Both the position numbers and the translations under genes were made by a program. DNA of 64,000 nucleotides from Sinohyriopsis cumingii. Taxonomy: Eukaryota; Mollusca; Bivalvia; Unionida; Unionidae. The stretch spans positions 51,036,355 to 51,100,354 of the forward strand of contig CM068830.1 of assembly GCA_028554795.2 (NCBI GenBank). The letters run 5' to 3'. The notes beneath the pieces are model-generated. The model saw only the letters and a list, made by a program, of their open reading frames with translations. It was not told the origin of the DNA and ran no database searches. The first letter of the stretch is position 1. Every line of letters begins with the position of its first letter. Shown piece after piece: positions 8,570-23,370 of this stretch.

Positions 8570-10980
8570 CAAAATGATAAACTATCAGGTGAAACAAGAA
8601 TGTTTGCCATTTGAATTACTCTGAACAACCTCTTCTAAACAAAATCCTCAGAATAAAATTCTGCATCCTCATCTGCTTCTGGTGTGATTCAGGTATCATC
8701 AACTGAAATGGATTACAGCAACATGTACTATGAGTCTATGTAACCAGGGGAAAAAAAAAAAACTTAGTATTTACCTCTTCGGCAAAAGCATTTAATTTTT
8801 AGTTCCACAATCACTTATCAAGTCCCAAAAATTTCCGTAAATGTTATTTCAAGATCATCCTTTAATGAGCTCCTAAATTTTAGTTTTAGCATCCCTTTTT
8901 AAAGGCACATGTCAAACGAATGGCACTTCAGAGCTTTAAACAAACAAAAAAAAAAATCCCATGAAACTGATTAGGTACCTTATGAAATTTTGAAATAAAA
9001 TAACTGCCATATTCTTTGAGAATGACCTCTGAACAATTGTTGAATCTGATATGCGAGAGGAAAGAATGACCCTAAGAATAACGGAAATGAGATTCACAAG
9101 CGTGCGTTTAAAAAAGTTTATAATTTCAGAACTCTATTGTCGATAACTTACCACTGCATTGATTACTGCAGTTTGGCATGCGCAGCAATAAATAATAATG
9201 ATCTTCATAGTTGTCATCTCAATCACTGGGTGAAGCAACATTACAAAGTCATTTTTTTTTACGTATTTAAATCGTAAAAGTAAAACAACGCTACCGCCAA
9301 TCTACAGTCCCGAAAGCTGGCAAAATACAACACAGTCTTGAGTTTACTCACCAACATAACTCCATGACTTCAGATTATCTCTCGTGTTATAGGATCGGTC
9401 ACTGCACAAATGTTGCTTCAGCGGGCAATAAAATTTACAGAATTAACGTGCTAAATTGTGACGGTTCAACTTTGAAAATTGCGCCTAATTTTTTAACGCG
9501 AAGCTAGAATGGTTGACTCGTGCTTTTGCTACTCAAATATGTTATTATATTTAGAGTTCGTAAACCAGTCTGCTGACCGTAAACAGGGGATATAACCGCC
9601 TTTAATGACTCGATACCGAATTAAGTCTCTGTCGCGGAAAACTACATTTCATCTTCCATGGTTTGATTTGATTTCTTTTTAAACAAGCAAAATTCACAAT
9701 GCTCAATTCTGTATAGAATGTTGGCAGAATGGGATGCATCTCTCTCTCTCTCTCTCAAAGAAAAACAAATATTGTATATATTTTTACATTTTTATTTAGT
9801 GAATAAATAACTGACAGTTTTTTTCTTCTTCTGGTAGCAGATTGTCATTGAAACAAATACATGACAATTCTTTCTAAAACTCAATGCGAGAAGTTAATAT
9901 TACAAGAGTTACAGAGACTATATTTGATGGTGCAGTTGGCAAATAGCATTTACAAGTACTTGACATAAAATACCTTGCTGTATTAAGTTAGTCTGTAAAT
10001 AACTTTGCAATCAGCAACTACTATCAATTTTGCTGATTTTACTAAATGGAATTCCTTATTCAGTCTTCCATATATGTTCTACATTAAAGTTTATCCACTG
10101 TGCTCTGCTGTTTGATGAATGACTGCAGATGCACTCTGTCATTCTTTGCAATTGTAAATAAATTCATAAAAGATGAAAAATGTGCATTTGTAGATGAAAC
10201 CACATTTGTTCATGCATGTTTGATTCACATTTATACTGGGAAATTGTATGATAATTTGTAGCCATACCTCTTGAAGACATTGTTGGTCTGGGTTTATTTA
10301 TTAATTTTTTAAAAGATAAGAGCTATATCATACTAAGACCTAATACTGTTTAAAGTGATTGAATTAGTTCTATAGTAAGCATTGTATGGGATGACTTTGA
10401 TAATATACTGGTTATGTGTATTTGTAAGGACAAGTTTTTGTGTAGTTTAAAACTGTTTTACCTGTAGAATGAACTGTTTGTATTTTAGGAACATAAACAG
10501 ATTAAAGACAACCAATAGTTATTTTATGATTATAATCCATGTCACTCACTGACAAAATAGCCAATTCAGTGTACAATCACTAACAGAATAATTTCTTTTA
10601 TATGCAAAAAGCTCAATTGTTTATCTAACCTGGCTGATATTTTAAACAAGATATATCATTAAATTGGAAAAAAGATATTTGTGGAAATAAATTACATTTT
10701 TTATTAAACAAGGACAAGAAATCAGTTTAATTTGAAATATATATTATTAATAAATGTTCCTATTTAAGTTCAGACAGAGAAATGTTGGAATAATACATTT
10801 TATGTATGTAGCAGCTAAGTACAACTGTTTAGCATTTCTGCAAGCATTGAAAATGTATATACATATATTTAACTAGAGTGCATTATCAGATGCTATGAAT
10901 CAAAAACAAAATAACATTTAAATTTGACTTGTTTCTTACTGCACATGACATATAGTAAAAATATAACAGCTGAAGTAAAG
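8570..10980. other. Non-coding, AT-rich stretch
   Basis: I find no frame with protein-like composition. A short CT microsatellite lies at about 9,740-9,757. The sequence is poly-A/T-rich throughout and has no recognised repeat copies. Confidence 0.5.
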
Positions 10981-11740
10981 TATCAATGTCACCATTAATC
11001 AATCCATGTAAAGTCAAAGACTAGTTCCATTGTCTCCATTAATCAACCCATGTAAAGCCAAAGACAATTTCCAGTATCTCCATTAATCAACCCATGTAAA
11101 GCCAAAGACAAGTTCCAGTATCTCCATTAATCAACCCATGTAAAGCCAAAGACAAGTTCCAATATCTCCATTAATCAACCCATGTAAAGCCAAAGACAAG
11201 TTTGATTGTCTCCATTAATCAACCATGTAAAGCCAAATATAATTTCTAGTGTCTCCATTAATCAACCCATGTAAAGCCAAAGACAAGTTTAAGTGTCTTG
11301 ATTAATCAGCCATGTAAAGCCAAAGACGAGTTCCAATGTCTCCATTAATCAACCCATGTAAAGCCAAATTCCAGTATCTCCATTAATCAACCCATGTAAA
11401 GCCAAAGAGTTCCAGTGTCTCCATTAATCAACCATATAAAGCCAAGACAAGTTCCAGTGTCTCCATTAATCAACCATGTAAAGCCAAATATAATTTCTAG
11501 TGTCTCCATTAATCAACCAAATGAAACCAAAGACAAGTTCCAGCATCTCCATCAATCAGCCATGTAAAGCCAAAGACAATTTCCACTGTCTCCATTAATC
11601 AACCAAACAAAATTAAGAGACATGTTCCATTGTCTCCACTAGTCAACGAAATAAAACTAAAAAGACAAGTTCCATCATCTCCATTAATCAACCATGTAAA
11701 GCCAAAGACAAGTTCCAGTGTCTCCATTAAATAAAGAGTG
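10980..11740. repeat. Minisatellite, unit about 44 bp, roughly 17 copies
   Basis: The recurring core is TCTCCATTAATCAACCCATG followed by TAAAGCCAAAGACAAGTTCC. Copies are diverged by substitutions and short deletions, and the last third is the most degraded. No open frame runs through the array. Confidence 0.9.
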
Positions 11741-13600
11741 TTATTCTTTCATGCATGTAAGCTGAAAAAAGGCCCAAAGATGGTGAAATTTCACGGGATA
11801 AAAATATTGGGTGGGATGATAGTCAACCCTGGGACATCTGTGATTTAGCCAAATGGTTCAATAGTTTTTGCAGGAGGTAAGGACAATACATGTATACATT
11901 CAGACATGTAGACTTGTCCAACTTCAAAGCAGAGCACCTTGGGATCACTTGCAACAAAATATGCTATTATGTTTGAGGCTGAACTGCTTTTTCTTTATTG
12001 TTTTAATGGAAAATTTGCCCCTAATCATCAACTGTAAATGGGGAATACCAAAAGAAATTCAGCAGCAGTGGCCTTGGATTTATTGCATGATCTGTCTAAT
12101 TTAATATCCATAGTTGGTTTGTGTTATATATTATGTAAATTTCAACAGCATGAAATTTTAACATTTTGGCATTAATTGATATCTTCACACTAAGTCAATC
12201 TCACATACCATGAGTCATTGTTTGTACCATGTTATATTTTTAAGTAATTTTGAGGTACTAATTATTGTAAGTAAAACATTAATTTTCAGCAGACAAATGT
12301 GTATAAATATTTCCATAATCTAAATAAAAGCACATAGCTCTTGAAAATTTTAGTAGATTTATTATAATATTTTAAATGTGTACTGCAAAAATGAAGTAGA
12401 GGTACAAACTGTTAGACAATACTGGACATGGTAAGAAATCTCAGAACCAGTCTAATTACATTATTTATAATGACATCATGCTGTTTTGTCACTATAAAAA
12501 TATAGAAATAAATAAACATTGTAGGATACACAAATATGTATAAATATATATATATTTTTTTCTTTTACCCAGACATTTTGTTTTGTTTAAGGCCAAAATG
12601 TGTTGTTCCTGTAATTATGTGAAGAGTGTAGGAAGGTCAATAATAATTTCTTTGTTTCTGCTGATTTTTTTCCAGGTCATCTTAGTTCATATCAGTTTCC
12701 AATCCAAATCTACCCTTATGGATGTGAAAAACTAGGTATGGTTAGTAATGGTTTTTACTTCTTTGTGTACATGATAAAATGGTTTAACATCAAAGCCGTT
12801 CAAAAAAGATAGGATGGGTTACTGTAAAAAAACAATTTTTTTATCTTTGGCCTGTTTCAGTATTGATCACTCTGCAGTGAGTAAATCTTCTGGTGTCAGA
12901 TTTCTACAGTTATTTACTTTGATGCTATCTTTTATGAAAAATCAATCTACATGAAAATAAAATAATTCAGTGCTGTATTTAATATAAAAATACATGAATA
13001 TCATTAAGGGTTATAATTTAGTAATGTACACAAAAATGTAAAATATTTGAAAAATATTGCTTTCACAATTATGTTAATGTTGCTATTTAGATTTTGAAAG
13101 CTAATTGTGCATGGAGTAAGACATATGCAGTTTTATTTAATGTTGAATGTTGTGACTCATCAACACTGATGAGTTAACTCCAACACTCAGCTAAAATTAG
13201 ATATAGTTAGAGTCATTTGAGTATCTTAGACTTAACATGCATACCTACAAACAAATATTAAAATAAATATTTTAAAACCCATATAATGATAATGTACACA
13301 TAGAATACGTTCATGCAATACGTTAAGTATATTCATGCATGCATACATATGAACAGCAGAACAACGTAATGACATACTGTATGTACTCACTTTGAAGTTA
13401 AGTCCAACTCCAAACTGTGCAGTCAGATCTGGTGTCACATAATGTGCTGGCAGATCTGGGTCTGTGCAGTTTGTTAGGAGTAATCAGTTCAATGAACAAC
13501 ATAGACCATGATCTGCTTGTGCATCACATTGATTGCAGATCAGGGTCAATGTTGTCTACAGTTGGACTCAACTTATAAGCAAGGATATGTAGTACAAAGT
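11741..13600. other. Non-coding stretch between minisatellites
   Basis: Only short frames occur, with AT-driven composition and no recognisable domains. No repeat copies were recognised. Confidence 0.5.
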
Positions 13601-14210
13601 TTTGGGAGGGTTTTGTTGACAGAACTAGAATTAAAGGCATGTGAACTGGAATATATATATTGTACAAATTTGTTGACAGAACTAAAACTAAAGGCATGTG
13701 AACTTGAATATATATGGTACATATTTTTTGACAGAACTAGGACTAAAGGCACATGAACTGGGGCAAGTATGGTACACATTTATTGACAGAATTAGGACTA
13801 AAGGCACATGAACTGGGGCAAGTATGGTACACATTTATTGACAGAACTAGGACTAAAGGCACATGAACTGGGGCAAGTATGGTACACATTTATTGACAGA
13901 ATTAGGACTAAAAGCATATGAACTGGGGTAAGTTTGGTACAAATTTGTTGACAGAACTAGGACTAAAGGCATATGAACTGAAATATATATTGTACACATT
14001 TATTGACAGGACTATGACTAAAAGCATATGAACTGGGGTAAGTCTGGTACAGATGTGTTGACAGAACTAGGACTAAAGGCATGTGAAATGGGATATATAT
14101 GGTACAAATTTGTTGACAGAATTAGAACTAAAGGTATGTGAACTGGGGTAAGTATGGTACAAATTTGTTGGCAGTGCTAGGACTAAAGGCATGTGAACTG
14201 GGGTAAGAAA
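13600..14210. repeat. Minisatellite, unit about 57 bp, roughly 11 copies
   Basis: The core GACAGAACTAGGACTAAAGG is followed by GTGAACTGGGGTAAGTATGG and a TACACATTTATT/TACAAATTTGTT block. Two subtypes (ATATATATTGTAC and GGGGCAAGTATGGTAC) alternate, which suggests higher-order duplication. Short frames that cross it follow the repeat and are not genes. Confidence 0.9.
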
Positions 14211-17200
14211 ATTACATAATGAAGAATAACATGCAGGGTACAATCAATGAAAAACTAAAAGGCCAAAAAGGAACGAAATCTGCATAAAGACAAAGACACA
14301 AATTACACTTGGACGCAAACTGATAAAACCAAAACTAAGTTAGAAACTTGGCTGCAAGTGCTGTTTACAGTTATTAAAAATTACACTAAATAGCCCAAAT
14401 GCAGAGCAAAGCTAAAAAAATTAAAAGAATGTTTAAAAAAATGACAAGAACTTAAACAAAGTTATGATGAAAAAGACTATGATAAAATATTGATGTTGTA
14501 TGTCACTAAAACAATAACTGCATATTTTTTTCATTCATTTTGGGGCAAAATGTGTTAGTAGAACTTGCAGAAAACATTTTTCCTTCCTTAAGCATTCTGG
14601 TTTAAAAAACAATAGAAATTGTTGCCTAACCAGCAGTCAGAAACCAGCCACTTACAGTCTCAGTGGATCCGTAACTTTTCAAAAGGATTTTTGAAATTTT
14701 GTTTTAAATAACTGTTTGCAGTTAATTTTTTTTGTGCACTGTACTGAAAATATTTTAGATAATGGTTCAAAATTGTTGATGATGTGACTGTTTGAGTTTG
14801 TAAAAGATATATAGATAGTTGGCATGGTTATGTAAATTTGGACTTAATATCAGACAAGCTTCCAGTGTACCTGTAAATCGCATGATGCCTTACTTTGCAA
14901 TGACAGTATTGGTCACGGTTCCATACATTTCTTATTAAGTTTGGACTGACATAAAGGAATACATTACTTTATTGGTACAAAATTTACATCTATCAAAATA
15001 TACCTTCATTTTTGTGTATTCCATCAATTCATTATGATAAAGGTAGCTTTTTCTTCTCTACTCTATAGTATCATGAACTTTGTTTTGATATTTTATAAAT
15101 AATTGTAAATAAAGCTCAGAAAATTCTAAAACTGTTTTCATTTAAGTGTAATTATTTGTACACCTGAAAAAATTAATTAACAACCACAATTATAAAAATA
15201 CCAACAATGAGTTCGGTAGGGTATATCCAAGACATTAGATCTGAAAATTTACAAACAATTTTGTATAAAATGTAAATCGGCATTTTGGTATTGTTGGAGT
15301 TAGAATTTTAACTTTTCATTTCCCAGCTTTGTTTTTGAGCAAATTGCAATCATCCAGTCAAGTATTTCAATTTGTTTGATATTTTTGTGGCTTGCTTTGG
15401 ATATTTTTCTTGGATATTAGTCATTAGTTACACTTGTAAACTTCAATAAATTTTATTTTTGCAAATTTCTTATCCCAATCAAGTATCACAAAAGATTGGT
15501 CAGTAATTTTTTATCAGCTTACAAGCAAATACACTTTATTTAAAAAAAAGAAAGAAAAAGAATTAGAATCTTTGTGGGGGCAGGAGTTTAAGAAGTGTGG
15601 AGTTTTCACATAATATTAATGCAAAATGTTAGGTTTACATGCCTAATAAGTTTAGTTTGATTGGTTTCCCTCATGTTTATGGATCCATGTTAATATTGTT
15701 TGTTATGAATCATGCACAGAAATATTCATTTCCAATGACATTTCTGAAATAGTTGGAATTATGCTGTCTGATGAGAGCCTTGGTGGGCAAATAAATTATA
15801 TTATTCAGAGAATTGAACTACTTTCAAATTAGCATTAATGTGATGTGTACATAACATGACATAATCCCTGATTTTATTTATAAAACTACAAATCAGTATA
15901 ATGAAGTAATTTTTAAAATATATTTGGTTGCCTGAGAATTATATTTTTGTGATGCATGCACCATAAATTGTGTTTTGAGGAGCTATTATAACTGTGAACA
16001 GTTTGAAAATGTAATATTGAATACATGATTAAATATGGCAGTCTGAGGATTATATAAATGTCTTATGAATTTTGAGGGGCAATAACACTTGTGTACTGTA
16101 CCGTAAAAATATAATGTCAGTGACATGTGATAATTATTACACGATTCCTTTTTGAGAGATGGGTGTTTCAGTCTGGATGGCAAGTTATATGATACTTGAC
16201 ATGTCACAAGTCACATGATATATTTCTTCATGTCACATGGTCACAATGTCATTTACACAACATTATTATCTTATGTTATTAGAATAGTGCAGCTAACATG
16301 GCATGTTGCACTGTATCAAATTGATTTATTTTATTTTCACTTTGAATCATGTAATAAAAAATGATATATCATGTTGACGTCCTCTAGTCTTTGCATTGGT
16401 CACTATGTAATTTGGTGGCTCAGAAGGGAATATGACATAAACAATGTTTTGGGTTACTATAACAAAATTTGTGTCTATTTCAGTAAAAACATCAGTATAT
16501 TGTTGCAAATATTACTAGACACATTTCTTATGTATCAGGCGATAGAAGTAAAATATATGATCAGTGAAAATCACTACTGCATTACTGTCAGAAATGTTTC
16601 ATAAACTTCCTATTAATTACTTTAAGATATGTACAAATGTTCATTTGTAAAAATCTGAATGAATTTTAAATAAAAAAAAATTCCTTTTACAAACTTAGAG
16701 AACTAAAGAGAAATTGGCTATATATGACATCATGGTGTATAAAAAATAATGTTTGAAGCATTACAAATACATGTATAATGGTAAATAAATATACATAATC
16801 CAACAAATTATAGATTGTGCCAAAAATCTGAACTTGAATGCCATACCGAAAATAAGTAATTGGAAGACATTTCAGTCAAATTGGCACAATGGGAATGTAA
16901 TTAACTTTAAATTTGCTCCCTCTCGTAATCCATTCTTCCCTGAGGAGACTGCAAAATTGATACTCAATATAGATTCCAATTGTTTCAAATTGATTATAAA
17001 TGTCATAAATTTCCTTCATGACAAGTCAAATTTAAAGTTGAGTTGCCAGTAATATAACAGGTTATCATTGATTTAGTAAGGTTGATCATTTATTTTGACT
17101 GAAAGTGAAGAATATAACATATGTAACAGTGTTTACATGTAAAAGGGAAGTATACAGTAAGTACAGTGCAAATCTAAATTACACTAAAATAATGACACTC

Positions 17201-18423
17201 TTTTGGTGACAATCAAGTTGTGGAGAAAATTTTGAGCTTTTCTCTATTTTTATTTTTTTTGGAAACTGATATCTGAACTCAGTAGAGGGTCAGTACCAGT
17301 TGCTGCATGGAACTAGTTATGCATGACCATGCTTATTCTTGATTCCATGCAGTATATTTATTAGTTGCAAAACCAAAATGAACCTTACATTGCATGTTTA
17401 ATTTTTTTTGATGAGTTAAAACTATAATGTACAGAATCAAGAATAAGCAGAAATCATGCACAACAAAAGCAAGAAAACTTTTTGAACAATATATAATTTG
17501 GGAAATCCTAGCACTTGTATAAAAATATTGTATAAAAATTTTGGCATTAAAAGTAATAAAAACAAAAAGAGAAAATTCTTTGCATCTAAAATAATGTGCT
17601 GAAAAATGGCATAACAACAACACCAACATATTCAGTACCATAATTTGTATGGTCCTTTTGTCTTGGAATTTTCAGGCATAAGATTTCTACTGCTGTGGAG
17701 TTATTGTTCCTAATAGAATCAATGTTGTGGCATATATTTTTTTTTGATATTTTATTCACATTGTAAATCTTTCATGTAATATTATCATAAGGTTTTGGGA
17801 AAAGACTCAAAACCTTGTGTCAAAACATGTTGGTAGTGATGCCACTACTGTGATTGTTATGTTTTACTTCCAGATATTCCAATTTATGATCTTTTCCCTA
17901 TTCTTGTTTTCTTCTTTCTTCAGGTTTTTGTTAAAACTTAGGCAAATAAGTTGACTTTCTATTGTTAAAAGTTCCCTTATTAGTTTCCATAAATAAGGGG
18001 GTTTAGAATAGTTTTGATATAGAAGAATATCTTAGACAAACAACTCTTTAAAAATAATGTTTAATGTAATTACCTTTATGGGAATGGTTTTTGACTTAGA
18101 GGGATTTCAATCCCTCCATACTTATGGCATTATGTCTGTTCTCTTTTCCCAAATATAGCTTGTGTTACTAATTATAGTAACAAACATTATGACCTTACAA
18201 CAAAGTACAGATCCAATGGTCTTTCATGTCATTTGATATCAAGAGTAGTAAATAAAATTTAAACAAATGATCATTCATAGATGGGAATTAACTCCAGTGA
18301 TACTCTTAGACTAATAGTAATAATTGAAACAATAGTAGAGAATGCTTTCTAAAGGAAAACATAATACTTTCTCAAATAATGTTTCAAATGTTAATATAAA
18401 TTCTCCATTGATATATGTGTGTA
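14211..18423. other. Non-coding AT-rich stretch
   Basis: No domain-bearing frame, RNA gene or tandem array is visible. A 72-codon frame at 16,834-17,052 on the plus strand has no recognised feature and lacks support. Confidence 0.5.
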
Positions 18424-18727
18424 ATTTGGATTTTTAATGTAGCTTTAACAATTTTTCAGTCATATTGCTACCATGTCTGCTGTGTGGCATTTTATAATGA
18501 TGGCACATCATGTCACAGACACATAGTATGATGTCCAACCCAGTTACATTATCCTGACACCAGGCAAACCAGTCCTAGCATTAACCTCTAAATGCTGAAC
18601 ACCTAGTGAGGCACATGCTAGTACCATTTTTTTTATAAGTCTTTGGTATGACTTGGCTGGGGTTCAAACCCACAACTTGGTACATGTGAGGCAGATGCTC
18701 TGACCACTACACCACCAGAGCGGTCTC
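18424..18727 (-). mobile_element. SINE family A, copy 1 (tRNA-derived)
   Basis: This is a diverged full-length copy. Read on the minus strand it begins with a tRNA-like head holding A- and B-box-like promoters (B-box core GGTTTGAACCC on that strand). The family body follows, with the landmark CAGGATAATGTAAC and the tail TTAAAGCTACATTAAAAATCC. It is about 80% like the other three copies by eye. Confidence 0.85.
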
Positions 18728-21700
18728 GTTGTTGACATATAAAGAAAAGAAAATTTATTAAAATTACTTAAACCAGTCTGTTTACAATAGTAAAGAGGAC
18801 CATGAATAGCAATATAACTGGAACTGTGTTCTTCCATTTGATCATATGTACGTTAGTATCACATGAGTATATTTGTAATACTTTGATCAGAATAGGGTAT
18901 TTTGGATATAACACTAGACTCGTCCAATACTTCATAATGCTGGAATATATGTGACACGGACTCTGAGAAATTACTGAATTGTGTATATATTCTTGTTTTA
19001 CAATATAATCTTTCTCACTGCAAATTCATGGAAAGTAATCCTTGTTTTGTGTATTTACAAGGACTCCTAAAGTAATCCTTGTTTTGTGTATTTACAAGTA
19101 ATCCTTGTTTTGTGTATTTACAAATATTCCTTGTTTTGTGTATTTACAAGGACTCCTAATTTTATGGCCATCCAATACCCAGAATCATCTGAAGACCAAA
19201 ACCGCAGTAAACCAAAATCCCCATGAAACTGAATAATGTTTCAGGTCCAAAAATCTTTACCCCATTAATGTCAACAAACTTTAATCAATAAACTGAAATA
19301 GAAATCTGAAAACTGAAACAAAGCTTTATTTCCATATGTCAATTTTAGACTCAACTGAACCACTGAAACAAAATGGTAAGACAATAGTTTTTAAAGTCAT
19401 AGAGTGTAAAACAAAACCCAACAGAGCAAAATATACTTATGGTGTGAAATCTTAATTATCACATATCTACTTTTAAAATTTGACTTGCAATTGATATATT
19501 GTCAGTGTCTTATTCTTCTACAAAATTAGAGAACATAGTAAGCTTAAATTCCCTCTTTACTGAAAATTTAATTTGATCACAAAGTTTGTGGCCATTTTCA
19601 GACTTGGTGTAAACAACTGTAAGGTATTTCTGAATGAACTGCTGTTGCCCAATGGTTAATTTAGCATAGAATTCCTGACCAAAATTGCATTGGTTCAGTT
19701 CCTATTATTGGATGAGTTACAATTGTGTATCCTTGGTCATTACTTCACTTGCCTTTGAATGCTGTAATCTTTAAATTGCTGCTGTGCCATGAAGAACACA
19801 AAATCATTTTATCCAACGGTTGCATGTAAAAAAGTTGATCATCAAAATTTGTAAAGAATATTTTTTTTGGATGACAGAATCTCCAGTTGAAAACTGTTTC
19901 ATGGGTGTTATTTATGATGTGAGGGTTGAATTTACAAATTTATGTAACACTTGTGTAACATTATGTAACATTTGTGTAACATTTATGTAACACATCTGCC
20001 ACAATTTTTTTTCTCCACAGAAAACATACATTTAAAGCAAAAGGCCTTAAAAATGCGACAGTCTTGCAATTTGAACCAAGATGGTTATCATATATGCTTA
20101 AGTATTATTTTTATTGTTATTGTTTGTTTTGAAATTTCTAGAAATTATTTATTATTATCTGCTTTATTATTAGTTATTAGTATCTGCATTATTATTTGCA
20201 ACATTATTTGTTCATTATTGTTAAGTAAAGAAAAAAATACAGAATAACTCTTAAGCCTCAGACTGTGGAGTAATGTTGAAGGATCTAAACAAATTTAAGG
20301 TGATTTCTTTGTTCATTGAAAAGCAGATACTAATTTTAAAAGTCTTATAATGCCATTATCTTTTTTTCCTGTCATGAAGGTTTTTGTGGAACATCTGGTA
20401 ACATAATTGTTATAACCACTGGACACCAGTGCTTAAAATAGTTTATGATCCAGTTTTGCTATGGATTGACACTCAGACATTTCTCCTGATTAAGGATATT
20501 TAGGCCCTGGTTTTATTTTTTTTTAATGACAAATGCAATTATCAACCATTAAATTAGAGGTACTTACACCATAATTTTGAGATGACTAATCTCTACATAA
20601 AAGTTTTTTGATTCGGATATCAACAACAGGGGTCACAGGCATAGCTGGGGTATTTTCAGTTTGCATATTATTTCCATTCTGTTTTTTGAGCATTCTTTCT
20701 CATGCATGTAATTTTTTAAAAGTCATTAAAAAAGCAAGATTTACAGTCTAGACTTTGATTAATTTAAATTTTCTTGAAAAATTGATTTGTAGCTAAAATG
20801 AAGATTACAACAGGTTTGCATGTTTTTAAGGGCAGCCATATTTTAAAATTTACCTATCCGACCTTCCCAAGCTACTTGTCAGATGGTATATTAGAAAATA
20901 GTTTGTTAGTACTGTATGTGTGACTTGTAGCAAACTGTCATTTATATGAAATTATTCAAAACAACTGTGAAAGAATTCTTGTTCTAAGCTTTTTGGTCCA
21001 AATATAATTTTTTTCTTCCTAATTTCACTTGAGTTGTATTGTAGGTCAGACAGTGATCAAAATGTAAGTCAAATGGAAATACCCTTATTTAAGACCTGTA
21101 CCAAGGAGTGAAATGAACAAAACTTACCTTGGTATCTGCAGGAAGGCCTCCACATGGCTTCTTAAAGACAAATATGTTCAGAACTGAGTGTTTCACACTG
21201 TACACTGTTATTTAGTATAACTGTGTGGGTGGGGAATGACTGTGCTTCCTTTGGTCATCATCTATATTCTTATGTTATCCTATACTAGCAGAACAAGTCT
21301 ATGTCAAAATCAAACAGGTTCAACTCCAGATTCATGCTAAATCCAAGAACTGCAGAATAGAATTGTGTATTTCTATAGTCCACACTTAATCTGAAGTCCA
21401 CATTTGTTTCTTTGAGACTGGATGTTAGAAGTAAATAGATTGGAATGATTTAGCCTACAGACTTCACAGGCTGTTGCATGTTGATGCTAATTTTGCATGT
21501 GGGTGGGTTATGGATAGACACTACCAGTACATTATATTGCAGAGTGCATTCAACTTAGGAGGGGGAGGGTAACTTTTGCACTTTGACATTTAAAAAAAAG
21601 ATGAATGCAAAACAACTAAACTGCATTTAACTAGTGAGCTTCTGTTGAAAGTTGTAATTCACTTAGAAATTCATGGGGGTGGATAGGATTGGCTAATGTG

Positions 21701-22905
21701 TCAATCAATTTAATCCCAGATTAACTTAATCTAATCATCAATACTCTTGTGGGTGTCCGTTTGTGTTTTTTTTTATAAATGAAAAATTCATGTATATTTT
21801 TCTTCTTTTACCTATTCTGATTCTCAATATATAATATGGAACTGAAGTCGCAAAAGTTTCTAATCCATCACACCTGTAAAGGACATAAATGTAGATGCCT
21901 TAATTAGATAGTTGATGTAAGAGTTGCCTCCCTTGCATATCAGAATGCCAACTTGCAGGTCCTTTACACATGAGCTCATCATTATTTTTATATCGTTGAG
22001 AAAAAAAGAGTTGTTTTTATATGCTGGCTGTATCTTTTGAGGGGCACAACCCATATCTGTTTGTTACCAGTTTTCTTCTACTGTGTAACTTCTGAAGAAC
22101 TTTAGTATGTGTTTTTATTACCTAACCATTGGACCAAGTATGGTTATTGATCTTTAATCCAGCATATCTTGTGTGTTTTCTGTCAATTGTCTGTCAACAT
22201 TTTGCTATTTTCAACTTCTTAATAATCACTGGACCAGTTTCAACAAATTTTGTCGGAAGCATTCTGGCATAATATCAGAATCTTTCACACTTATACATTT
22301 ACCAGTGATGTTGATTATTCTTCAAATATGACCACCTTTACTAAAATTAGAAGAAAACTTTAAATGACTTCTTTAAAAAAAAATCTGCTCAATAGAATTT
22401 GACAACATTTGAGAGCATGTTGTCTTAAAGGACATTTAGTTTTGTTGAATGGTGCCAGTCTATCAAAACTGACTGCCATTGATTAAATAGCAAAAAATTA
22501 ACTTCTTTTCTCAAAACCACTCCACAGAATTTGACCAAATTTCATAGAAAGAATTCTTTTATGAATGCCTTTCAGTCTGGTACAGATGATGTCAGTCTGC
22601 TCTAAAATATCACTGCCATTTTTAAAAACAAACCTTTCTAAATAACTTCTCAAAAATCACTCAACAGACTGTAGCTAAATTTAACAGAATGTTTACTTTC
22701 ACAAAGGCCTTTCATTTCTGTACAAATGGTTCTAATCTGCGGTGAGGTGTGGCCACCATCACCTAAATTAGAAAAATTTAAAATAACTTTTTATCAAAAT
22801 CTGCTCATCAAACTGACATTCTTCTTTGAAGGCTGTTCAAGTTGTGCAGATGGTGCTGTTTTCCCATCAAATATGGACACCATTACTCAAAGTGAGGAAC
22901 CTTCA
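18728..22905. other. Non-coding stretch with a short 30-bp repeat
   Basis: At about 19,030-19,160 the phrase AATCCTTGTTTTGTGTATTT recurs four times. The rest shows only AT-rich unique DNA. A 91-codon frame at 19,972-20,247 has hydrophobic stretches generated by TTATTATTA-like sequence and is not supported as a gene. Confidence 0.5.
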
Positions 22906-23370
22906 AAGTAATTCTGAAAAACTGCTCAGTTAGACCAGCCTTTAAGCTAATTCTGAAAAACTACTCAGTTAGACCAACCTTTAAGCTAATTCTGAAAAAC
23001 TACTCAGTTAGACCAACTTTTAAGCTAATTCTGAAAAACTGCTCAATTAGACCAACTATTAAGCTAATTCTGAAAAACTGCTCAGTTAGACCAACCTTTA
23101 AGCTAATTCTGAAAAACTGCTCAGTTAGACCAACCTTTAAGCTAATTCTGAAAAACTGCTAAGTTAGACCATCCTTTAAGCTAATTCTGAAAAACTACTC
23201 AATTAGACCAACCTTTAAACTAATTCTGAAAAACCACTCAGTTAGACCAAACATTAAACTAGTTCTAAAAAACCACTTAATTAGACCAGCTTTTAAACTA
23301 GTCCTGAAATACCACTCAATAAGACAAATTTTAAAATAGTCCCAAAATACCACTCAATTAGACCATCTTG
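22905..23370. repeat. Minisatellite, unit about 39 bp, roughly 11 copies
   Basis: The core is CTAATTCTGAAAAACTGCTC followed by AGTTAGACCAACCTTTAAG. The left copies are nearly identical and the right ones decay progressively, consistent with recent expansion from the left side. Confidence 0.9.

Noticed and set aside
19972..20247. Plus-strand frame with membrane-like segments
   Set aside because: Hydrophobicity comes from TTATTA-rich DNA. There is no conserved motif, neighbour gene or splice context.
22905..23370. CRISPR-like array
   Set aside because: Units are directly adjacent without unique spacers, in a eukaryotic setting with SINEs and LINEs. It is a plain minisatellite.
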